Shown piece after piece: positions 6,161 through 13,328 of a stretch of 13,331 bases of DNA. This DNA is from RGIG6307 sp964424345 (GTDB taxonomy: Bacteria > Bacillota > Clostridia > Lachnospirales > Lachnospiraceae), in contig CAYRIK010000045.1 in NCBI GenBank assembly GCA_964424345.1, positions 1 to 13,331 on the forward strand, given 5' to 3'. Made by a program: the position numbers and the translations under genes. The first letter of the stretch is position 1; each line of letters opens with the position of its first letter. The notes under the pieces were generated by a model. The model was not told where the DNA came from. It was given only the letters and a program-made list of their open reading frames with translations, and did not search any database.

Positions 6161-6715
6161 ATGGATGACAAGAAAATTATTGAGCTGTTCTTTGCCCGTT
6201 CTGAACTTGCAATCGTATCGTTAGCGGCAAAGTACGAAAAGCTTTTATATAAAATATGTTTTCAGATTTTAGAAGACAGAGAAGATACCGCAGAGTGCAT
6301 AAATGATACATATTTTGGCGTATGGAATACGATACCGCCTACAGAGCCTGATCCGCTTTTGGCATTTGTGTGCAAGATTGCAAGAAATACATCATTAAAT
6401 TTATATCGTAAAAAAAGAGCCGCCAAAAGAGATACAGCCATGCAGATTTCTTTAGAGGAATTAGCACCAAATATTCCGCTTCCTTCCACAGAAGAATTGT
6501 GGAGTGCAAAGGAGCTTGGGATGCAGATTAATCAATTTTTACATTCGTTAGACAAAGAAAGTCGTGTGTTGTTTGTAAGAAGGTATTGGTTTGTAGATTC
6601 TATAAAGGATATTGCAAATGATTTAGGAATCAGTGAAAATTTGGCGAGTGTACGATTAAAGCGCGTGCGGAAACGTCTGGAAACATATTTGCAGAAGGAG
6701 GGATTTTTTCTATGA
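6161..6715 (+). CDS. ECF-type RNA polymerase sigma factor
   Basis: The 184-residue sigma-70 family protein has only the two core domains. Region 2 (about 22-90) includes ILEDREDTAECINDTYFGVWN for core binding and -10 recognition. Region 4 (about 128-178) has a helix-turn-helix DSIKDIANDLGISENLASVRLKRVRKRL at 146-173 for the -35 element. AAGGAG (6145-6150) lies 10 bases before the ATG. The stop overlaps the start of the next gene (ATGA at 6712-6715), which encodes a membrane protein in the place where anti-sigma factors normally lie, and a lipoprotein serpin follows. It probably directs transcription of its own operon, but I could not identify a matching ECF-type promoter upstream. Confidence 0.92.
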   Translation: MDDKKIIELFFARSELAIVSLAAKYEKLLYKICFQILEDREDTAECINDTYFGVWNTIPPTEPDPLLAFVCKIARNTSLNLYRKKRAAKRDTAMQISLEELAPNIPLPSTEELWSAKELGMQINQFLHSLDKESRVLFVRRYWFVDSIKDIANDLGISENLASVRLKRVRKRLETYLQKEGFFL

Positions 6716-7419
6716 GTAAAGAAAAAACAGAACATATAGCAGATGCTTTGTGTGAATTGGAAGATGCTTTTCTTGTGGAGGCAGTTACATATCGCTCCAA
6801 AAAATTATCAAATAGAAAAAAATATGTTGTTGGAACAGCAACTTGTGCAGCAGCAGTCTGTATTATGATTTGCGGACAAAAATTATGGATACAGCGTGAA
6901 CAGACATCCAATGCTACAGCAGTGGAAGGGTGTTATCAAAATGAAGGTATAACATTTGAAGGAGCGAAAGTAGAAACAGCGCAATTAAAAGAGGTAACAT
7001 GGAGAGAAGTTTCAGATACATTTTTTGAAGACTATGAGTTAGAAAAAGAAACAGAAATAGTGGAACTTCCGGGAAAGGTTAATGAAGCACTTACAGAAGA
7101 AAAGCAAGAGTATGAAACATTGACAGGAATGATTGTGGAGAGAACACTTTATCAATTAGAGGAAGAAGAGGAATGTTATTTTGCAGTCATAACGATAGAA
7201 ATTACAAAAGCATCTATAAAAGAACTGCAGGTAGGAGATAGGTGTCGTATTTATGTGCCAATCATGACATTGGATTCTTTAAAGAAAAAGGTAGAACAGT
7301 TTCCGACAAATGAGGAAATAACCTGTTATGTTACTCCAATTGATGAAAAAATGGGAGAAGAACGAGAAAGTGGTTGGTTTTTCTATCAAGATGTAGCGGA
7401 TTATAAATTAGAAAAATAA
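6712..7419 (+). CDS. single-pass membrane protein, probable anti-sigma factor
   Basis: I do not recognise a named family with certainty. The 235-residue product has a 37-residue cytosolic N-terminus with an acidic helix (EHIADALCELEDAFLVEA, 7-24) and a basic stop (RSKKLSNRKK). One membrane helix follows (about 38-56), then a 180-residue Glu/Lys-rich extracytoplasmic domain that looks largely beta-structured (for example the stretch CYFAVITIEITKASIK). This layout, the 4-base ATGA overlap with the sigma gene and the strong AAGGAGGG (6695-6702) all fit an anti-sigma factor that binds the sigma factor inside and senses a signal outside. It lacks a zinc HxxxCxxC anti-sigma motif. The outer domain has no feature I can link to a ligand. 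Twenty-seven bases separate it from the serpin gene. Confidence 0.65.
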   Translation: MSKEKTEHIADALCELEDAFLVEAVTYRSKKLSNRKKYVVGTATCAAAVCIMICGQKLWIQREQTSNATAVEGCYQNEGITFEGAKVETAQLKEVTWREVSDTFFEDYELEKETEIVELPGKVNEALTEEKQEYETLTGMIVERTLYQLEEEEECYFAVITIEITKASIKELQVGDRCRIYVPIMTLDSLKKKVEQFPTNEEITCYVTPIDEKMGEERESGWFFYQDVADYKLEK

Positions 7420-7446
7420 TGCAATATGAAGAAAGGGGCAGGAAAA

Positions 7447-8721
7447 ATGAAAGCGAAAATAGCAGCAATTGTATTAGGTATATGTTGTATTTGTTGTGCT
7501 TGTGGAAGCAAAACAAAAAATTTAACACCACAGAACACAAAAAAAGAGGATAGTAAGACAAGTGAAGTGCTAAAAAATACAGAAGTGACAGAAAAAGAGG
7601 ATCTTGTTAGCGTAGAAGATTCCTTATGGCATTTTTCTTATGCGTTATTTGACCAAAATATTGAGCAAAAAAATCCAGTATTGTCTCCCGTTTCTGCATA
7701 TTTGGCACTTGGCATGGTAGAACTTGGGGCAAAAGAAGATACACTTACAGAGTTTGAACTTGTACTTGGAAAAGATGCACAGGAACTTTCTAAAAATCTG
7801 TTGGAAATTATGCCGACATGGCTGCAGGATACAAAAGGCGATAATGCATTGGAACTTGCAAATTCTGCGTGGCTTGATACAGCTTTGGAAGCAGAACAAA
7901 ATTGGCTTAATGATGTTGGCAGTTTGTATATGGCAGAAATATTCCAGACAGAGCTTTCTTCTAATGCTGCAAGAAAAGATATCAATGATTGGATAGAGAA
8001 ACATACACACAGTCTGATAAAAAATTTTTTGACTAAAAACTTAGAAGCAACAGAGCAAATGGTATTGTGTAATACCGTATACTTTAAAGGTAAATGGAAT
8101 CATAAATTTGATAAACAACAAACGAGAGAACGAACTTTTTCACTGGAAGATGGAACTACAAAGGAAGTAGAGATGATGCAGGGAAAAGAATGGAACTTAC
8201 CATATTTCCAAAGTGAAGATGCACAAGGTGTTATATTAAAATATCGAGATGGCAGTATGGGATTGGTAGCATTAAAACCTGAAAATGGAAAAACAGTGCG
8301 CGAGATGTATGAAAATCTTACCCAGCAGAAGTTAGAAACACTTTTAGATGATGCCAAAGAAACACTTGTAAATATTCGACTTCCAAAATTTGAAATAGAA
8401 ATGGATGTGAAATTAAATGAATCACTAAAGCAGATGGGACTACAAAAAGTATTTGATAAAAATATGGCAAATCTTACAGGCATTGGCGTAAGTCAAACTG
8501 GATATCTTTTTGTAGGAAGTGTGCGTCAGAAAGCAATCGTAAAATTGGACGAAGAAGGTACAGAAGCTGCTGCTGTAACAGCAGTTGTGATAGAATCTAC
8601 AGCAGAAATAAGTGACGCAAAAAAACCAATCGATGTATATTTTGATGAACCATTTTTATATATGATTATGGATTTGGAAAGTAAGACACCGGTGTTTATC
8701 GGAATTGTAGATGAACCATAA
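7447..8721 (+). CDS. lipoprotein serpin (serine/cysteine protease inhibitor)
   Basis: Serpins trap target proteases by a large conformational change after cleavage of the reactive loop. The 424-residue product starts with a signal peptide ending in CCAC-GS. Cys19 is the likely lipidated residue, followed by a flexible Lys/Thr/Glu linker. The serpin core has NPVLSPVSAYLALGMVELGAK, LANSAWLD, CNTVYFKGKWNHKFDKQQT, VNIRLPKFEIE and, near the end, the VYFDEPFLYMI strand. The hinge EEGTEAAAVTAVV (369-381) is the inhibitory type, with Thr at P14 and small residues at P12-P10. Counting 17 from Glu369 puts P1-P1' at Thr385-Ala386. The loop after P1 is about six residues longer than in alpha-1-antitrypsin. 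The ATG at 7447 has AAAGGGG 8 bases upstream, a better site than that of ATG 7426. It is the third gene of the sigma/anti-sigma operon. Confidence 0.95.
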   Translation: MKAKIAAIVLGICCICCACGSKTKNLTPQNTKKEDSKTSEVLKNTEVTEKEDLVSVEDSLWHFSYALFDQNIEQKNPVLSPVSAYLALGMVELGAKEDTLTEFELVLGKDAQELSKNLLEIMPTWLQDTKGDNALELANSAWLDTALEAEQNWLNDVGSLYMAEIFQTELSSNAARKDINDWIEKHTHSLIKNFLTKNLEATEQMVLCNTVYFKGKWNHKFDKQQTRERTFSLEDGTTKEVEMMQGKEWNLPYFQSEDAQGVILKYRDGSMGLVALKPENGKTVREMYENLTQQKLETLLDDAKETLVNIRLPKFEIEMDVKLNESLKQMGLQKVFDKNMANLTGIGVSQTGYLFVGSVRQKAIVKLDEEGTEAAAVTAVVIESTAEISDAKKPIDVYFDEPFLYMIMDLESKTPVFIGIVDEP

Positions 8722-8740
8722 ATTTAGAAAGAATTTTCTA

Positions 8741-8785
8741 ATAAAAAAAGGAGCGTGTGAGAAATTCACACGTTCCTTTTTTTAT
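8741..8785. terminator. bidirectional terminator between serpin and CofE-like genes
   Basis: The 20-base arms (8741-8760 and 8766-8785) are complementary with a single G-T pair. They consist of A7-GGAGCGTGTGA and its inverse around loop GAAAT. The A-run on the left and T-run on the right make it work in both directions, serving the serpin operon on plus and the CofE-like gene on minus. Confidence 0.93.
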
Positions 8786-8802
8786 GAGTTAATCATGAAT
8801 GA

Positions 8803-9996
8803 TTATTCTACTGTGTAGTTATCAAAGTAACCCTGAATGAAGATGATAGGAGTACCCTTATCACCAGAACCACTTGTAAGGTCACATAAAGAACCGATTA
8901 AGTCTGTCAACTGTCTAGGTGTTGTACCCTGAGATGCCATGTTGCCAACTAAATTGCTGTCTTTTTCTTTGATGCTCTTAGAAATAGCTTCTTTTAATTC
9001 TGCACCACTTAAGTTTGCAAAATCGTTATCTGCTAAATATTTTAATTTTAATTCGTTTGGAGTACCAATAAGACCAGATGTAAATGCAGGAGATACAACT
9101 GGATCTGCTAATTCCCAAATCTTGCCCTGAGGATCTTTGAAAGCACCATCGCCGTAAACCATAACTTCTACGTGCTTGCCAGTCTTTTCAAGAATAACTT
9201 CCTGAATACGTTCTACTAAATCCTGACAATCCTGTGGGAATAACTTGATCGTGTCTTCTGTAGACTTGTTAGAACCAAGTAAACCATATTTTGCATTATA
9301 GCCGCTTCCGTTTACAGGAGCATTCATAAGATCATCTAAACCGCATACAACTTTTGCACCAGCAGCCAATAAGATTCTCTTAGTACGAACTCTTGTATGA
9401 ATGTCACAGTTAATGATGCAGTCTGTGTAATTTAAGATTGTCTTTGCATTGTTAGCAAATACAACTTCTACTTCAGCACCAGCATCTTTGATGATGCTAG
9501 AGTAGTATTCTACATAGTCAACACCTGTGAACTCATGCTTGTTTTCGCCGAATAATTCACGATATTTTTCTAAAGTTAAGACATCAGAGTAAGGATTGAT
9601 GCCGGCTTCATCTAACTGATCTAAGGTAATTAATGCATTGCCCACTTCATCGCTTGGGTAGCTGAGCATTAAAACAACCTTTTTGCATCCCATTGCAATA
9701 CCTTTTAAGTTGATTGCAAAACGGTTACGAGATAAGATAGGGAAAATAACACCAACTGTTTCTCCGCCTAATTTTGCTTTTACGTCTGCTGCAATGTCTT
9801 CTACAGAAGCATAGTTACCCTGTGCACGAGCAACGATAGATTCTGTTAATGCGATAATATCTCTGTCTCTGAGTTCAAAACCTTCGCTTTCGGCAGCACC
9901 TAAAACACTGTCAACTGTGATAGATACAAGGTCATCTCCCTCACGAATGATAGGGCAACGAATACCCCTTGAAATTGTACCAACTCTTCTTTCCAT
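8803..9996 (-). CDS. CofE-like protein (F420-0:L-glutamate ligase family)
   Basis: The 397-residue protein belongs to the family of coenzyme F420-0:L-glutamate ligase, a GTP-dependent amide ligase in methanogens and actinobacteria. Family features include GIRCPIIREGDDL near the N-terminus, DIIALTESIVARAQGN (45-60), the mid-protein FPILSRNRFAINLKGIA and, further on, MVYGDGAFKDPQGKIWELADPVVSPAF. It is about 150 residues longer than archaeal CofE. No other F420 gene is visible, and such bacteria are not known to make F420. The real acceptor is therefore probably another molecule and the usual database name may mislead. AAGGAAG lies about 10 bases before the ATG. A strong promoter is at 10041-10069 and a terminator follows the stop. 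Family confidence is high, function confidence low. Confidence 0.85.
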   Translation of the reverse strand: MERRVGTISRGIRCPIIREGDDLVSITVDSVLGAAESEGFELRDRDIIALTESIVARAQGNYASVEDIAADVKAKLGGETVGVIFPILSRNRFAINLKGIAMGCKKVVLMLSYPSDEVGNALITLDQLDEAGINPYSDVLTLEKYRELFGENKHEFTGVDYVEYYSSIIKDAGAEVEVVFANNAKTILNYTDCIINCDIHTRVRTKRILLAAGAKVVCGLDDLMNAPVNGSGYNAKYGLLGSNKSTEDTIKLFPQDCQDLVERIQEVILEKTGKHVEVMVYGDGAFKDPQGKIWELADPVVSPAFTSGLIGTPNELKLKYLADNDFANLSGAELKEAISKSIKEKDSNLVGNMASQGTTPRQLTDLIGSLCDLTSGSGDKGTPIIFIQGYFDNYTVE

Positions 9997-10040
9997 AATT
10001 GTACACTTCCTTTCAAAAATTGGGCATAAAAACCTATTAC

Positions 10041-10069
10041 ATAATACAATAATAATTGTCTAGATGCAA
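10041..10069 (-). promoter_or_regulatory. promoter of the CofE-like gene
   Basis: On the minus strand, TTGCAT (10069-10064) and TATTAT (10046-10041) are 17 bases apart, giving a start near 10034 and a leader of about 38 bases. The spacer contains the small palindrome ACAAT-AATA-ATTGT (10047-10060), a possible operator. Confidence 0.6.
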
Positions 10070-10208
10070 TATTTTTTTTGATTAGAAATTACAAAAATAT
10101 TGGTAAAAAAAGAAAATGGTTTGTTAAGAGATTTCTAAGAAAGTTTATGGTTTCTTTTGAAAAAGGACAAAATGTTGTCACAATTATGTTGTATATTAAA
10201 TATATCAA

Positions 10209-10355
10209 ATGAAGTTGCTCAATGAACTGTGGCCACTGACATCGCAGCAGCTTCGACTACAAATTATCCTATTTTTAGGTTTCAATATATTTTCTCCTTT
10301 CTTGTTTTTATGAAAAAGCGAAGCAGATTCTTTCGGGAGTCTGCTTCGTTTTTTG
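10209..10355 (+). ncRNA. candidate small RNA or leader ending in orphan terminator
   Basis: A terminator at 10315-10355 has no gene in front of it on the plus strand, so an RNA of about 145 bases is suspected. Near the 5' end, GAAGTTGCT (10211-10219) pairs with AGCAGCTTC (10246-10254) to close a stem-loop that contains the self-complementary GTGGCCAC (10229-10236). GCTTCG at 10250-10255 could alternatively pair with CGAAGC of the terminator (10319-10324), so a switch is possible. A 34-codon frame from ATG 10209 to TGA 10313 also exists (MKLLNELWPLTSQQLRLQ then hydrophobic) but has no ribosome site. I recognise no known riboswitch or sRNA class. Confidence 0.3.
10315..10355 (+). terminator. 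orphan Rho-independent terminator
   Basis: CGAAGCAGA (10319-10327) pairs perfectly with TCTGCTTCG (10340-10348), with a loop containing TTTCGGG and a T-run (10349-10354). The A-run before the stem could also allow function on the minus strand. No gene is upstream on plus. Confidence 0.85.
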
Positions 10356-10423
10356 TGTATTGGGAAATGAACAATTTCCTATGTATAAAATACTTTATGA
10401 GGATTTTGTATAAACATTGTTTC

Positions 10424-10452
10424 TTTACAAAATGATGCAGGGGTGATAATAT
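10424..10452 (+). promoter_or_regulatory. promoter of the NhaC-asnA operon
   Basis: TTTACA (10424-10429) and TAATAT (10447-10452) are 17 bases apart, with TGA just ahead of the -10. Transcription would begin near 10459 and give a short leader containing GGAGG (10474-10478). Confidence 0.55.
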
Positions 10453-10482
10453 TGTAACGATTTACAGATATATGGAGGAACG

Positions 10483-12069
10483 ATGAAGAAAAAAGTAATA
10501 TTACCTATATTGATACTCGTTATCGTAGCGATAACGGCATATTTTACTGTTGGAATAGAAGTGTATGCTACAGGCTGGGCGCTACTTCCACCAATCCTTG
10601 CTATTGCATTGGCTTTGATTACAAAGGAAGTGTACAGTTCTTTGTTTGCAGGTGTAGTGATAGGTGGTCTGTTGTACTCCCAGTTTCGCTTTGAAGGAAT
10701 GATGACGCATATTTTTGAAGGCGGTGTGATTTCGGTATTATCAGATACATGGAATGTCGGAATTTTGGTATTTCTTGTATTTTTAGGAATGATGGTAGCC
10801 ATGATCAATGAAGCTGGCGGTTCTAAGGCTTTTGGAGAATGGGCAGGAACACATATTAAAACAAGAGCAGGGGCGATGTTTTGTACAATGCTTTTGGGCG
10901 TTTTGATTTTTATTGATGATTATTTTAATTGTCTTACAGTCGGAAGTGTTATGCGTCCTGTAACAGATAAACATAAAATATCGAGAGCAAAGTTGGCATA
11001 TTTGATTGACTCTACGGCGGCACCTGTCTGCATTATTTCCCCAATTTCATCTTGGGCAGCAGCGGCATCCGGATTTGTAGAAGGGGAAAATGGACTGGCA
11101 TTATTTTTGAAGTCTATACCATATAATTATTATGCGTTGTTTTCTATTTTAATGATGGTACTTCTTATTATAATGAAGACAGATTTTGGTCCTATGAAAG
11201 TGCATGAACAAAATGCATTAAATGGAGATTTGTTTTCTGATCATGAGGTGCATGAAGAAGAGGAAGAGAAAGAAGAACGTAAAAATGGAACAGTAGTTGA
11301 TCTTGTATTTCCGATTTTTGTATTGATTGTATGCTGTATTATAGGCATGATTTATACAGGCGGTTTTTTTGCAGGGGTTGATTTTGTGACTGCATTTGCA
11401 GAGTGTAATGCTTCTTTGGGGCTTGTATTAGGCTCTTTTGCAGCAATTGTTATCACAATGCTGTTTTATGTTTTAAGAGGGAAATTAAGCTTTCAAAAGT
11501 GTATGGAAGCGCTTCCAGAGGGATTTCACGCTATGGTTCCGGCTATGTTGATTTTAACATTAGCATGGACTTTAAAGGCAATGACAGATTCTTTAGGAGC
11601 AGCTGTATTTGTTGAGCATATAATTGTAAATTATGCAGAACATCTTACTATCTTTTTACCAATGGTTATTTTCGTAGTTGCAGCATTTTTGGCATTTGCA
11701 ACAGGTACTTCCTGGGGTACATTTGGTATTTTGATTCCAATCGTAGTAGCAGTATTCCAGACAACAAATTATGAAATGATGATTATTTCCATGTCTGCAT
11801 GTATGGCAGGTGCGGTTTGCGGAGACCATTGTTCTCCAATTTCTGATACAACGATTATGGCAAGTGCAGGAGCAAGATGCCAACATATGGCACATGTATC
11901 TACACAGATTCCGTATGCAATGTTAGTAGCAGCAGTTTCTGTTGTTTCTTATTTGGTTGCAGGATTTGTGAAAAATCCAATTGTTCCATTTATATGTGGT
12001 ACATTGTTATTGGTTGGTGCAGTAGCCATTGCGAAGGTGGCAGGAAAAAGAACAAAAAAAGCTTGTTAG
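10483..12069 (+). CDS. NhaC-family Na+/H+ antiporter-like transporter
   Basis: The 528-residue polytopic protein belongs to the NhaC family in the ion transporter superfamily. Members exchange Na+ for H+, or couple organic acids such as malate/lactate (MleN) to ions. Visible signatures include LPPILAIALALITKEVYSSLFAG (35-57), FIDDYFNCLTVGSVMRP with Asp145-Asp146, IDSTAAPVCIISPISSWAA (175-193), and C-terminal GTSWGTFGILIPI and GDHCSPISDTTIMAS, all typical and likely in the ion path. A strongly acidic cytosolic loop (253-266, rich in Glu) separates the two halves. The ATG follows GGAGG by 4 bases. asnA follows after 23 bases with no terminator, so the two are one operon, which raises an amino-acid-related substrate as a possibility. 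Confidence 0.9.
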   Translation: MKKKVILPILILVIVAITAYFTVGIEVYATGWALLPPILAIALALITKEVYSSLFAGVVIGGLLYSQFRFEGMMTHIFEGGVISVLSDTWNVGILVFLVFLGMMVAMINEAGGSKAFGEWAGTHIKTRAGAMFCTMLLGVLIFIDDYFNCLTVGSVMRPVTDKHKISRAKLAYLIDSTAAPVCIISPISSWAAAASGFVEGENGLALFLKSIPYNYYALFSILMMVLLIIMKTDFGPMKVHEQNALNGDLFSDHEVHEEEEEKEERKNGTVVDLVFPIFVLIVCCIIGMIYTGGFFAGVDFVTAFAECNASLGLVLGSFAAIVITMLFYVLRGKLSFQKCMEALPEGFHAMVPAMLILTLAWTLKAMTDSLGAAVFVEHIIVNYAEHLTIFLPMVIFVVAAFLAFATGTSWGTFGILIPIVVAVFQTTNYEMMIISMSACMAGAVCGDHCSPISDTTIMASAGARCQHMAHVSTQIPYAMLVAAVSVVSYLVAGFVKNPIVPFICGTLLLVGAVAIAKVAGKRTKKAC

Positions 12070-12092
12070 CTTATTATAAAGGAGAGGAGTAT

Positions 12093-13103
12093 ATGGAAAA
12101 GTTATATATTCCTGAAGGCTATAAAAGCCCTCAGACAATTAAAGAAACACAAAAAGCAATCAAAGAGGTAAAAGACTACTTTGAACGTGCATTATCAGAT
12201 GCGTTGAAACTGACACGAGTTTCTGCACCGCTTTTTGTAAAACCAGAATCTGGTTTGAATGATAATTTGAATGGGGTAGAACGTCCGGTTGCATTCGGCG
12301 TAAAAGAGCAGGATGATGCGATTGTAGAAATCGTTCATTCTCTTGCAAAGTGGAAGCGTATGGCACTTGGAACGTATGGATTTCAGATGGGAGAAGGGCT
12401 GTATACAGATATGACAGCAATCCGTCGAGATGAAGAAACTGACAATATTCATTCTATTTATGTAGATCAGTGGGATTGGGAAAAAATCATTGATAAGAGT
12501 GAACGTAATGAAGATACGTTAAAAGAAACAGTATTTCGTATTTATATGGCAATGAAACAGACAGAGTATTATATTTGCGGAAAATATCATTTTATCGATC
12601 CGTTTCTGCCAAATGAGATTGCGTTTGTAACAACACAGGAATTAGAAGATCGTTGGCCGGATAAGACAGCGAAAGAACGCGAAAATCTTATCACAAGAGA
12701 AAAGGGTGCTGTATTTTTAATGAAGATTGGCGGAGCATTAGGTTCTGGACAAAGACACGACGGACGTGCACCTGATTATGATGACTGGGAATTAAACGGA
12801 GATATTTTAGTATATTATCCTGTTTTAGACATTTCTTTGGAATTATCCAGTATGGGTATTCGTGTAGATGAAGAATCTTTGGCTCGTCAGCTTTCTATTT
12901 CAGGCTGTGAAGATAGAGCAAAACTTCCATATCATCAAGCAGTATTGCGTGGAGAATTACCATATACAATCGGCGGCGGTATTGGACAAAGCCGTATTTG
13001 TATGTTCTTTATGCAAAGAGCACATATTGGAGAGGTACAGTCTTCTGTTTGGCCAGAAGGGGTAGCAGAAGCTGCAAGAGAAAAAGGCGTTCATATTTTA
13101 TAA
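12093..13103 (+). CDS. asnA: Aspartate-ammonia ligase (asparagine synthetase A)
   Basis: AsnA makes asparagine from aspartate, ammonia and ATP (giving AMP and PPi). It is a dimeric class II aminoacyl-tRNA-synthetase-like enzyme. The 336-residue product has the family length. It contains SGLNDNLNGVERPV (53-66) for aspartate binding, WKRMALGTYGF, GSGQRHDGRAPDYDDW (217-232) and the class II motif 3 equivalent GGGIGQSRICM (294-304) with the ATP-binding Arg. GGAGAGGAG (12081-12089) lies 3 bases before the chosen ATG, with AAAGGAG slightly further. It is translated after the NhaC-family gene from the same message and ends at a strong terminator. No T-box or other amino-acid-responsive leader is visible. 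Confidence 0.97.
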   Translation: MEKLYIPEGYKSPQTIKETQKAIKEVKDYFERALSDALKLTRVSAPLFVKPESGLNDNLNGVERPVAFGVKEQDDAIVEIVHSLAKWKRMALGTYGFQMGEGLYTDMTAIRRDEETDNIHSIYVDQWDWEKIIDKSERNEDTLKETVFRIYMAMKQTEYYICGKYHFIDPFLPNEIAFVTTQELEDRWPDKTAKERENLITREKGAVFLMKIGGALGSGQRHDGRAPDYDDWELNGDILVYYPVLDISLELSSMGIRVDEESLARQLSISGCEDRAKLPYHQAVLRGELPYTIGGGIGQSRICMFFMQRAHIGEVQSSVWPEGVAEAAREKGVHIL

Positions 13104-13119
13104 GAAAAAATAGAAGAGA

Positions 13120-13160
13120 AGCTATTGCAAAATGGGGAACCGTTGTGCAATAGCTTTTTT
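13120..13160 (+). terminator. Rho-independent terminator after asnA
   Basis: AGCTATTGCA (13120-13129) pairs perfectly with TGCAATAGCT (13146-13155) and is followed by a T-run to 13160. The T-run leads directly into palindromic repeat copy 2. Confidence 0.93.
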
Positions 13161-13193
13161 ATATACTAGGAAATTATTCATTTTCTAGTATAT
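13161..13193. repeat. palindromic repeat, copy 2
   Basis: ATATACTAGGAAAT (13161-13174), loop TATTC, ATTTTCTAGTATAT (13180-13193), with one mismatch in the arms. Flanking T6 and A4 with AGCT on both sides extend the symmetry imperfectly to about 13153-13200. Over the 29-base core it differs from copy 1 (5993-6035) at only three positions, two of them in the loop. Confidence 0.85.
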
Positions 13194-13212
13194 AAAAGCT
13201 TTTATTGTGTAT

Positions 13213-13243
13213 AAAAAAAGCGGAAACCTCTAAAGGCTTCCGC
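13213..13243 (-). terminator. terminator of tRNA-Gly
   Basis: On the minus strand GCGGAAGCCT pairs with AGGTTTCCGC (one G-U pair, which is a mismatch if read on plus) and is followed by T7. It starts 14 bases after the tRNA 3' end, so it terminates the tRNA transcript. Confidence 0.88.
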
Positions 13244-13256
13244 GAAAAATAAAAGA

Positions 13257-13328
<72 letters not shown>

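Larger units (their letters stand above)
9997..10482. other. 486-base gene-free region between divergent genes
   Basis: Contents from left to right: ribosome site and promoter of the CofE-like gene (to 10069); AT-rich sequence without visible structure (10070-10170); a possible plus-strand promoter TTGTCA (10175-10180) with TAAATA (10197-10202); a candidate small RNA with its terminator (10209-10355); a small hairpin GGAAAT/ATTTCC near 10365-10380; and the promoter and ribosome site of the NhaC-family gene (10424-10482). No ORF with a ribosome site is present. Confidence 0.6.

Noticed and set aside
10229..10435. 68-codon frame starting with GTG in the CofE-like/NhaC intergenic region
   Set aside because: It runs straight through a strong terminator hairpin, has no ribosome site, and its product resembles nothing known.
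10441..10455. TGATAATATTG near the NhaC promoter as a third copy of the TGATA-n-TATCA operator
   Set aside because: Only the left half matches; the right half is TATTG, and the stretch is explained by the -10 box.
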